Position numbers and translations under genes: made by a program. Under the pieces are notes generated by a model that did not search any database, had not been told where the DNA came from, and saw nothing but the letters and a program-made list of their open reading frames with translations. DNA of 8,523 bases, from the NCBI GenBank assembly GCA_023251415.1, contig JAHEYX010000026.1, positions 8,072 through 16,594 of the forward strand, written 5' to 3'. Origin of the DNA: Chitinophagales bacterium. Lineage in GTDB: Bacteria; Bacteroidota; Bacteroidia; Chitinophagales; CAIODY01. Positions 1-5,339 of the stretch are shown piece after piece (the first letter of the stretch is position 1; the number at the start of each line of letters is the position of its first letter).

Positions 1-395
1 ACCATGTAAACTTCGTAGCCTTGTTTTTCGGCATCTTTAGCCACATGTCCGATAACGTCATCGGCTTCATAGCCATCGACCGCTAAAATTGGAATACGAA
101 AAGCTTCGAGAATTTGCTTTATATAAGGTACCGCTTTTATAATATCTTCCGGAGTTTCTTGACGATTCGCTTTATAGGCTTCAAAGGCATCGTGGCGTTC
201 TGTTTTTGCAGAGGTATCGAAAGCCACTGCGATATGGGTAGGTTTTTCTTTTTTTATAATATCCAATAAGGTATTCGTAAATCCGAATTGCGCATTGGTA
301 TTAATGCCTGTAGTTGTAACGCGAGGGTTTTTACTTAATGCATAGTAAGCTCTAAATATTAATGCAAAGGCATCGAGCAAGAATAATTTTTTCAT
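1..395 (-). CDS. polA: DNA polymerase I, N-terminal part of the 5'-3' exonuclease domain (partial, cut by window edge)
   Basis: Only the first 131 codons are present; the gene continues past position 1. DNA polymerase I removes RNA primers and fills gaps in replication and repair in the cytoplasm, and this portion is the start of its FEN-like 5'-3' nuclease domain. The translation begins MKKLFLLDAFALIFRAYYAL, the typical Bacteroidota form of this N-terminus, with metal-binding Asp8. Next come FD at residues 59-60, a basic stretch around KANRQ (75-79) that matches the family's 'YKANR' motif, and the acidic EADD motif at 110-113, which binds the catalytic metals. The ATG at 393-395 is the family's usual start, directly ahead of the hydrophobic first strand. 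The gene lies 78 bases downstream of hpt on the same strand, so read-through from hpt is possible. No exact Bacteroidota promoter was found in the gap. A stand-alone exonuclease cannot be formally excluded because the polymerase part is outside the window. Confidence 0.93.
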   Translation of the reverse strand, partial: MKKLFLLDAFALIFRAYYALSKNPRVTTTGINTNAQFGFTNTLLDIIKKEKPTHIAVAFDTSAKTERHDAFEAYKANRQETPEDIIKAVPYIKQILEAFRIPILAVDGYEADDVIGHVAKDAEKQGYEVYM

Positions 396-431
396 GCTGC
401 TAATGTAGGAAAGAAATCGAATTCGGTAATG

Positions 432-463
432 TTGCAAGGCGAATAAACACGAACCTTGTGCAA
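432..463. repeat. Inverted repeat between hpt and polA
   Basis: The arms TTGCAAGG (432-439) and CCTT-GT-GCAA (454-463) can pair over 8 base pairs with a two-base bulge and a 14-base loop. It sits in the 78-base gap after the hpt stop and before the polA start. In the direction of transcription (minus strand) it is not followed by a T-run, so it is not a standard terminator. It may be a 5' leader hairpin of polA, a processing site, or chance. Confidence 0.3.
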
Positions 464-473
464 ACAGGTAGTA

Positions 474-1010
474 TTAACCTTCTATTTTTAAGATATCTTT
501 CAGGTTTCGGCCATAGCCATCGTAGTCTAAGCCGTAGCCAACAATAAATTCATTGGCGATATTAAATCCAACGTATTTAACATCAATTGGGTATTTTAAA
601 GCTTCGGGTTTTTGCAACAAGGCAGCAATTTGGATACTTGCCGGATTGTTAGATTTTAACTTAGGGAGTAGTTCTGAAAGTGTTTTTCCGGTATCAACAA
701 TGTCTTCTATCAGAATAACGTGTCTGTTAGCCAGATCCATATCCATACCTAATAATGTCATTACTTCACCTGTGCTGGAGGTGCCACGGTAGGAAGCCAC
801 TTTAACGAAGGTAATTTGCGATGGCAAAGTTATTTCTTTATACAAATCGGCAGCAAACATGAATGAGCCATTGAGAATAGCAACGAACAGCGGGTTTAAG
901 CCTTGGTAATCGGCATTAATTTGCTGAGCGAGTGTTTGTATACGAGCTTGAATATCTTGATGAGCGAGGTATGGGATAAAAACTTTGTCCTTAACGGTAA
1001 CTTTCTCCAT
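474..1010 (-). CDS. hpt: Hypoxanthine phosphoribosyltransferase
   Basis: This cytoplasmic enzyme joins hypoxanthine (and usually guanine) to PRPP to give IMP or GMP, the main purine salvage step. The 178-residue product has the normal family length. Visible hallmarks, in order, are: LNGS at 46-49 in the pyrophosphate loop; Ser73-Tyr74 in the flexible catalytic loop; the PRPP-binding signature VILIEDIVDTGKT at 98-110, with the two acidic residues Glu102-Asp103; Lys134 in LLQKP, which contacts the purine; Phe155 and Val157, which pack on the base; Asp162; and Arg168 near the C-terminus. The ATG at 1008-1010 is 2 bases after the stop codon of the glucosaminidase gene, so the two are very probably translated from one mRNA, possibly with translational coupling. 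No separate promoter is apparent. Guanine versus hypoxanthine preference cannot be read from sequence alone. Confidence 0.96.
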   Translation of the reverse strand: MEKVTVKDKVFIPYLAHQDIQARIQTLAQQINADYQGLNPLFVAILNGSFMFAADLYKEITLPSQITFVKVASYRGTSSTGEVMTLLGMDMDLANRHVILIEDIVDTGKTLSELLPKLKSNNPASIQIAALLQKPEALKYPIDVKYVGFNIANEFIVGYGLDYDGYGRNLKDILKIEG

Positions 1011-1012
1011 GC

Positions 1013-1987
1013 TTATAAACGAGTGCTTCTATTATTTTTGGTGGTAGTAGTAGCGGTTGCTTTAGCCGGTGCAGCTTTCTTTACAGGTGTTTTAGCAACT
1101 GCTGTTGATTTTTTTACCGGTGTTTTAGCAGCAACTTTGGTATTTTTAGCAAGCGCAGTTTTTTGAGCTACCGGTTTTTTACCGTAACTGATATTGTGAA
1201 TTTGTCCCTTTTTATAATACTTGTAGGCTTTATTGTTTTTGGCAGGTGTTACTGTATAACCCGGAGTAGCATCGGCAACATTGGTAACATTCCAGTGAAC
1301 GATTTGAATATTGTCGGGGTCGATAGCTGCAGTAGCAGGGCCGCCGTCGTTAGTAGCCGGAGGAGCAGGTAAATTAATGCGTTCGGCCGGTGAGGAGGTA
1401 GTAACCGGAGTAAGATTAACTTTAGGTGCGGCAACCATTGCCGTAGTGTTTTCTTGGCTCCATTTTTTAGATGCAGTAGCATCCATGGCGTCAAACTGGC
1501 TAAGGTTATACTTTTCGATATATTCGATTAATTTAACTGAATATTTAGGATTGGTAGCATAGCCTGCTTTTTTCAAACCATAAGCCCAACCTTTATAATC
1601 GGTTGTAGGTAATTGGAATAAGGAATTGTAACGAGAGGCGGTACGTAAGAAGTTGCTGTGATCGACATAGCTCATGGAGTCATTGTCGTATACACGGAAG
1701 CATTCCCCTTTCGCATCATCGTCGTGGTAGGTGAAAGGGCCGCTCCAATTCGATTTGCATTTGATACCGAAGTTGTTGTAACTGCGGGTATACAAAGCAC
1801 TGGTACCGGCTGCTGTTTCGAGGATACCTTGTGCTAATGTAATACTGGCGGGCACGCCGGCGCGTTGCATTTCTTGCACGGCGTATTTCTGCATTTTAGC
1901 AATATAGTTTTTTATTTGGATAGAATCTTGAGCGAAACCACTAAATGAAAGCAGCAAAGCACTACACAAAAGAAGCCATTTTTTCAT
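1013..1987 (-). CDS. Secreted glucosaminidase (GH73-type peptidoglycan hydrolase) with lysine-rich C-terminal tail
   Basis: The 324-residue product is predicted to be exported and to cut the glycan strands of peptidoglycan at N-acetylglucosamine, as in cell separation or wall turnover. Residues 1-20 form a signal peptide (MKKW, then a Leu/Ser-rich core ending GFAQ). Residues about 25-165 are the GH73/FlgJ-like lysozyme domain, with ASITLAQGILETAAGTSAL at 47-65 (Glu57 is the likely catalytic acid), NNFGIKCK at 71-78, FRVYD and a GYATNPKYS segment at 142-150. Residues about 185-270 are Pro/Thr-rich and of no recognised family. Residues about 270-324 are rich in Lys, Ala and Thr with two KTPVKK copies. 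Related Bacteroidota enzymes often carry LysM wall-binding domains; none is seen here. The open frame extends upstream to a TTG at 2048-2050, but the ATG at 1985-1987 is preferred because it begins the signal peptide and the TTG falls inside a promoter element. It is 2 bases upstream of hpt and 69 bases downstream of a methyltransferase gene. The exact bond cleaved is not certain. Confidence 0.9.
   Translation of the reverse strand: MKKWLLLCSALLLSFSGFAQDSIQIKNYIAKMQKYAVQEMQRAGVPASITLAQGILETAAGTSALYTRSYNNFGIKCKSNWSGPFTYHDDDAKGECFRVYDNDSMSYVDHSNFLRTASRYNSLFQLPTTDYKGWAYGLKKAGYATNPKYSVKLIEYIEKYNLSQFDAMDATASKKWSQENTTAMVAAPKVNLTPVTTSSPAERINLPAPPATNDGGPATAAIDPDNIQIVHWNVTNVADATPGYTVTPAKNNKAYKYYKKGQIHNISYGKKPVAQKTALAKNTKVAAKTPVKKSTAVAKTPVKKAAPAKATATTTTKNNRSTRL
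1080..1135. repeat. Imperfect tandem DNA repeat coding for the KTPVKK motifs of the glucosaminidase tail
   Basis: A segment starting TTTACAGGTGTTTTAGCAAC (1080-1099) recurs as TTTACCGGTGTTTTAGCAGC from 1113, with one internal change and a 3-base insertion near its end. On the coding (minus) strand the two copies give the two KTPVKK motifs at about residues 288-304. Such low-complexity in-frame repeats can expand or contract by slippage, so tail length may differ between strains. Confidence 0.65.
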
Positions 1988-2047
1988 TGTAAGGATAGGT
2001 TTAACGAAATTACAGAATAGGCATACTGCCGCACGATTCAAAGGTTT

Positions 2048-2077
2048 CAAATATACTTATAATTTTTTGATCACCAA
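2048..2077 (-). promoter_or_regulatory. Bacteroidota-type promoter for the glucosaminidase-hpt operon
   Basis: Read on the minus strand, TATATTTG (2055 down to 2048) matches the Bacteroidota -7 consensus TAnnTTTG exactly. TTG at 2077-2075 lies 19 bases upstream, within the usual 17-23 base spacing of the -33 element. Transcription would start near 2040, leaving a leader of roughly 50 bases before the ATG at 1987. The -33 element lies inside the last codons of the upstream methyltransferase gene. The placement also argues against translation from the TTG at 2048-2050. This is a consensus match, not a mapped start. Confidence 0.6.
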
Positions 2078-2686
2078 TAATCCGTCGCGAATTGGTAAAA
2101 GCACATTGTCCACACGCCCATCGTTGTTGACCTGTTTATTAAACGAATCGAGGTATACAGCGTCCTTATCATTGGCGGGATTCAGTACTTTTCCTTTCCA
2201 AAGTACATTATCAATGATAATCCATGCACCGGTTTTGGCATATTGGAGTGCTAATTCGTAATAGGCTTTATAATTTTGTTTATCGGCATCTATAAAAACT
2301 AAATCGTAAGTGGTTGACAAAGTAGGTATTATAGTTAAAGCATTTCCATAGTGCGCTTTTATTTTAACCCCTTGGGGTAAAAGTGGAAAGTACTTTTCAT
2401 GAAAGGTGCTCAGTTCTTCATTGCAATCAATGGTATCAAGTCGACCGTTATTGGGGATACCGGAAGCTAGGCATAAAGCAGAATAGCCGGTAAAGGTACC
2501 TATTTCTAATACCTGTTGTGGTTTAAGCATTTCGGAGATAATGCGTAATAAAGCCCCTTGCAGTGGGCTGGAAATCATTGCTGGGAGTAATACTTTCAAA
2601 AAAGTTTCGCGCTGCAGCTCTTGCAAAATTAATTGGTCGGGCGTACTGTGTGCTTCTGCGTAGTGTAAAATCGATTCGTCAATCAT
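2057..2686 (-). CDS. SAM-dependent O-methyltransferase, family 3 (catechol/caffeoyl-CoA O-methyltransferase-like)
   Basis: The 209-residue product transfers a methyl group from S-adenosylmethionine, most likely to a hydroxyl of a small catechol-like molecule; the real substrate is unknown. The Rossmann-fold motifs are clear: VLEIGTFTGYSAL at 59-71 (SAM-binding motif I), TIDCNEE at 85-91 with the acidic residue after the second strand, VFIDADKQNY at 130-139, and IIIDNVLWKGKV at 156-167. Asp133, Asp159 and Asn160 match the divalent-metal ligands of this family. The C-terminus (LLPIRDGLLVIKK) is also typical. The reading frame stays open for a further 69 codons upstream, to an ATG at 2891-2893. 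I start at the ATG at 2684-2686 because the resulting length and N-terminus (MIDESILHYAEAHSTP) fit the family, whereas the extra segment has no recognisable domain. The same-strand glucosaminidase gene follows after 69 bases and seems to have its own promoter. Confidence 0.88.
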   Translation of the reverse strand: MIDESILHYAEAHSTPDQLILQELQRETFLKVLLPAMISSPLQGALLRIISEMLKPQQVLEIGTFTGYSALCLASGIPNNGRLDTIDCNEELSTFHEKYFPLLPQGVKIKAHYGNALTIIPTLSTTYDLVFIDADKQNYKAYYELALQYAKTGAWIIIDNVLWKGKVLNPANDKDAVYLDSFNKQVNNDGRVDNVLLPIRDGLLVIKKL

Positions 2687-2890
2687 GTTGCAAAATTGCG
2701 AATTATTATTTGGAATCTCGAAGTACGTGCTGTTTTGTTTATTGCAGTAAGGGTTCAATTGCTTACAGGATGTGCGTTTGACGACAATACTGTTATGCAA
2801 AAACCCAACGCCATTAGGATTTAGTTTACGTTTGATTACGTAGCTATCGCTCGTGTTTTCACTTATAAAAGCGAGTGGGTCAATACTTAG

Positions 2891-2950
2891 CATACGACCA
2901 TTATTTCGTATGAAAATACGATTTGCATGCGATAAGAATAGCTTATGCGC
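2891..2950. repeat. Cluster of overlapping inverted repeats upstream of the RCC1 gene
   Basis: Three pairings are visible. CATACGA (2891-2897) pairs perfectly with TCGTATG (2906-2912) around an 8-base loop. TCGTAT (2906-2911) can instead pair with ATACGA (2916-2921) around a GAAA loop, so these two hairpins exclude each other. ATAAG (2932-2936) pairs with CTTAT (2942-2946), extended by GCG/CGC with one bulged base. The cluster lies just upstream of the putative RCC1 promoter element at 2956-2963, so operator sites for a DNA-binding regulator are at least as likely as RNA hairpins. Confidence 0.5.
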
Positions 2951-2955
2951 TACCC

Positions 2956-2963
2956 TACTTTTG
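2956..2963 (+). promoter_or_regulatory. Putative Bacteroidota -7 element for the RCC1 gene
   Basis: TACTTTTG matches TAnnTTTG exactly. No TTG is found at the expected 17-23 bases upstream, so the match is incomplete. Transcription would begin near 2970, which rules out the in-frame ATG at 2945 and leaves the ATGs at 2993 and 3005 as possible starts. Confidence 0.4.
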
Positions 2964-3004
2964 ACTCATCAAGAAACACGATTATTCCCCAAATGATTAC
3001 GAAC

Positions 3005-5254
3005 ATGAAATCTTATAAAACTTTCAGCCGAATAAAATCACCCAGCGACCTGGTACTATTAGTATTGTTACTGACATGTTTATTTACCTTAATTTTTATC
3101 TCTATAGCAGACGCACATTCTACTACAAGTTTAGAAAATTACATTGCAACCGGTTACAACCACAGTTTAGTAATTGAAAATGGTAAAGTAGTAACTTGGG
3201 GTGGAAATGAGCATGGTCAATTAAGTGTAACTAACTTAAAAAAATCAGCTGCCAAAATTGAAGTTGCAGGATTAGATCACGTAATTGCTGTAAGTGCAGG
3301 TTTGTATTTTTCAGTTGCATTAACCGCAGATGGTCGCGTTTATACTTGGGGTTCAAACAAATTTGGACAATTAGGTAATAACACTACTACAGATCAAGCT
3401 ACACCAAATTTAGTAAATGGCTTATCACAAATTAAAGCCATTGCTGCTAATGGTGATCACGTTTTAGCATTAACTGCTAAAGGAGAAGTATATGCTTGGG
3501 GAGGAAATGAAAATGGTGAATTAGGAATTGGAAATACGATTAATCAATTGGTTCCGGTTAAAATTAAAAGTTTACCTGCCATTAAAGAAATAGCTGCCGG
3601 TGTTGCTCACTCTATGGCTTTAACCAGTGATGGAAATGTTTACTGCTGGGGTAACAATCAAAACGGTCAATTAGGAACAGGTAATAATATCAGCATTGCT
3701 GATCCACAAATTATCACTTCATTAAGTCAAATTGTTAGCATTTCAGGAGGCAGCAATCACAGCATGGCTTTAAACGGTAATGGTACTGTATATTGTTGGG
3801 GCAATAATGAACACGGTCAATTAGGTGCCGGTGACTTCATTAATTCATTTGTACCACAAGTAATTGAAAATTTAGAAAACATTGTTAGCGTTGCAGCCGG
3901 TATTCATCATTCAGTTGCATTAAGTGCTGATGGTGGTGTTTTTACATGGGGCGAAAACAGCAAACATCAATTAGGTGCTTTAATTGAATACAGCAATTAT
4001 CCTGTAAAAATTAATCAATCGTTTCGTTTTGTAGGATTGTGTTCTACAAGTGATCATACCATTGCCATTAAAAATGATGGTAAAATAATCACTTGGGGTA
4101 ATAACAGTGATTTTCAATTAGGAACAGATTACAATACTTCAATTGATAATTTGGTGATTTTACCAACGATTTCATTAAATCAAAATTATACCGGTTCTAC
4201 TAAAACGAATCATACAGTAGTAGCTTCTTTGAATGGTGACATTCGTTCTTTTGGTTTGAACGAATATGGTCAATTGGGAAATGGTTCAACCATTGACAGT
4301 AAAGACAATACCGTATTAAGTATTCAATATGCCAAAGAAGTTGTGGCCGGAAGTTATCATACAGTTGCCTTAATGAGTGATGGTACTGTTAATTGTTGGG
4401 GTGTAAACGGCTATGGCCAATGTGGTGATTCAACATTGAAACAAATTGCAACTCCTCATTTGATTCGTAAAGTAAAAAATGTAAAAAGTATTGCTGCCGG
4501 TTCATTTCATACCTTGGTATTAAAAGCTGATGGTACTGTTTGGGCTTGGGGTATGAATAAAAATGGTCAACTTGGAAACGGTACTACTAAAACAAGTTGT
4601 ACACCGGTTCAAGTAAAAGAATTACAAAATATTATTGCGATCTCTGCCGGAGAAAAACATTCGATTGCATTAGCTGCTGATGGTACAGTATGGTTTTGGG
4701 GTGCAAATGATTTAGGACAAAGTGGTAATGGTTTTGCAAAAGGCGCTACCTACAGCACTCCGGTTAAAGTAAAAGAAATGAATCACATCATTGCCATTTC
4801 ATCTGAATTTAATCACACATTAGCTTTGCGTGTTAACGGTACAGCAGTAGCATGGGGTTATAACGATGGTGGACAAATTGGTGATGGCAGCACAAGTAAT
4901 GCTTATTTACCGATAGTAATTAAAGGGGTTGATAATATTAAAGCCATTGCAACAGGCAGTCGTCATTCGATAGCTTTATTAAGCAGCGGTACTATTGCCA
5001 CTTGGGGAGATAATTCTAACGGACAATTTGGAGATGGTTCACATTTAGGTTCTCGTGTACCATTAAAAGAAAACTTGGTTGAAAATGTAACAGCAGTTGC
5101 AGGAGGTTTTGGAAGTAGCGTAATTATTAACGCTACCGGAGATGTGATTTCAACCGGAACAAATGAATTTGCAATTAATACCTATAACTCTAACTTGGAT
5201 ATGTTAGCTAAAGCAACTACAAACAGCTTAGCAAATTTACAAGCGAGCAAATAA
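3005..5254 (+). CDS. Secreted RCC1-repeat protein, predicted double beta-propeller
   Basis: The 749-residue product is almost wholly RCC1 (regulator of chromosome condensation 1) repeats. Residues 1-37 are a basic segment followed by a hydrophobic core at about 16-35 ending in ADA-H, which looks like a signal peptide; an uncleaved N-terminal anchor is also possible. Cys25 in the core lacks a proper lipobox. From about residue 43, 14 consecutive repeats of about 50 residues can be aligned, each with variants of 'AGxxHSxAL-xxDGxVYxWGxNxxGQLG'. RCC1 folds have seven blades, so 14 repeats suggest two propellers. Repeats 6-8 and 14 are the most diverged. No Type IX secretion C-terminal domain and no enzymatic domain is seen. 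In eukaryotes RCC1 propellers bind chromatin and activate Ran, but bacterial repeat proteins are mostly uncharacterised binding scaffolds, so no function is assigned. In-frame ATGs at 2945 and 2993 are alternatives; 3005 gives the most usual signal peptide. It is the only plus-strand gene here, appears monocistronic, and ends before a strong terminator. Confidence 0.88.
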   Translation: MKSYKTFSRIKSPSDLVLLVLLLTCLFTLIFISIADAHSTTSLENYIATGYNHSLVIENGKVVTWGGNEHGQLSVTNLKKSAAKIEVAGLDHVIAVSAGLYFSVALTADGRVYTWGSNKFGQLGNNTTTDQATPNLVNGLSQIKAIAANGDHVLALTAKGEVYAWGGNENGELGIGNTINQLVPVKIKSLPAIKEIAAGVAHSMALTSDGNVYCWGNNQNGQLGTGNNISIADPQIITSLSQIVSISGGSNHSMALNGNGTVYCWGNNEHGQLGAGDFINSFVPQVIENLENIVSVAAGIHHSVALSADGGVFTWGENSKHQLGALIEYSNYPVKINQSFRFVGLCSTSDHTIAIKNDGKIITWGNNSDFQLGTDYNTSIDNLVILPTISLNQNYTGSTKTNHTVVASLNGDIRSFGLNEYGQLGNGSTIDSKDNTVLSIQYAKEVVAGSYHTVALMSDGTVNCWGVNGYGQCGDSTLKQIATPHLIRKVKNVKSIAAGSFHTLVLKADGTVWAWGMNKNGQLGNGTTKTSCTPVQVKELQNIIAISAGEKHSIALAADGTVWFWGANDLGQSGNGFAKGATYSTPVKVKEMNHIIAISSEFNHTLALRVNGTAVAWGYNDGGQIGDGSTSNAYLPIVIKGVDNIKAIATGSRHSIALLSSGTIATWGDNSNGQFGDGSHLGSRVPLKENLVENVTAVAGGFGSSVIINATGDVISTGTNEFAINTYNSNLDMLAKATTNSLANLQASK
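3131..5176 (+). repeat. Array of 14 RCC1-coding repeats of about 150 bases
   Basis: The coding sequence is built from about 150-base units recognisable by recurring stretches such as GGTCAATTAGG and GATGGTACTGT (for example at 3659, 3817, 4380 and 4529). The units are diverged at DNA level, as expected for an old internal duplication rather than a recent expansion. The last unit is short and degenerate. Confidence 0.8.
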
Positions 5255-5280
5255 GAATTTGAAGTGTGATTTGGTGTGAT

Positions 5281-5320
5281 AAAGGCTTACGGAGGGGAAC
5301 CGTAAGCCTTTTCTGTTTTT
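5281..5320 (+). terminator. Rho-independent terminator after the RCC1 gene
   Basis: A perfect 12-base-pair stem, AAAGGCTTACGG (5281-5292) with CCGTAAGCCTTT (5300-5311), encloses a 7-base loop and runs into the T-rich tract TTTTCTGTTTTT on the plus strand. It starts 27 bases after the RCC1 stop codon. The mqnC gene converges from the other side and ends at 5340. On the minus strand the stem is followed only by a short weak T-run, so it may work less well, or only as an mRNA end, for mqnC. Confidence 0.9.
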
Positions 5321-5339
5321 ATTAAGTAGAATAAAACAA

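Larger units (their letters stand above)
2687..3004. other. Divergent intergenic region between the methyltransferase and RCC1 genes
   Basis: This 318-base stretch separates two genes transcribed away from each other, so it should hold promoters for both. A -7 match for the plus-strand gene lies at 2956-2963, and a second TAnnTTTG match (TACGTTTG, 2827-2834) has no good -33 partner. No exact minus-strand match for the methyltransferase gene was found. The half nearest the RCC1 gene is packed with inverted repeats (2891-2950). The minus-strand frame continuous with the methyltransferase is stop-free from 2893 to 2687, which may be chance, a real N-terminal extension or a gene remnant. No RNA gene is visible. 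Confidence 0.6.

Noticed and set aside
903..1562. Plus-strand open frames opposite the glucosaminidase gene
   Set aside because: They are low-complexity antisense readings of the Ala/Lys/Thr-rich tail and linker of a well-supported minus-strand gene.
1988..2050. An extra 21-residue N-terminus on the glucosaminidase starting at a TTG
   Set aside because: The extension precedes a normal signal peptide, and the TTG coincides with the -7 promoter element.
474..2686. A specialised biosynthetic cluster formed by the methyltransferase, glucosaminidase and hpt
   Set aside because: The glucosaminidase and hpt appear to share a promoter separate from the methyltransferase, and the three known activities do not form a pathway.
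2563..2781. A short plus-strand gene overlapping the methyltransferase start
   Set aside because: It overlaps the methyltransferase coding region in antisense, has no recognisable domain and no promoter or leader of its own.
3065..3085. A lipoprotein signal at Cys25 of the RCC1 protein
   Set aside because: The residues before the cysteine (LLT) do not fit a lipobox, and the hydrophobic core continues past it.
3131..5176. A CRISPR array or DNA tandem-repeat element
   Set aside because: The periodicity of about 150 bases is explained by protein-coding RCC1 repeats in one open frame; units are diverged and there are no spacers.
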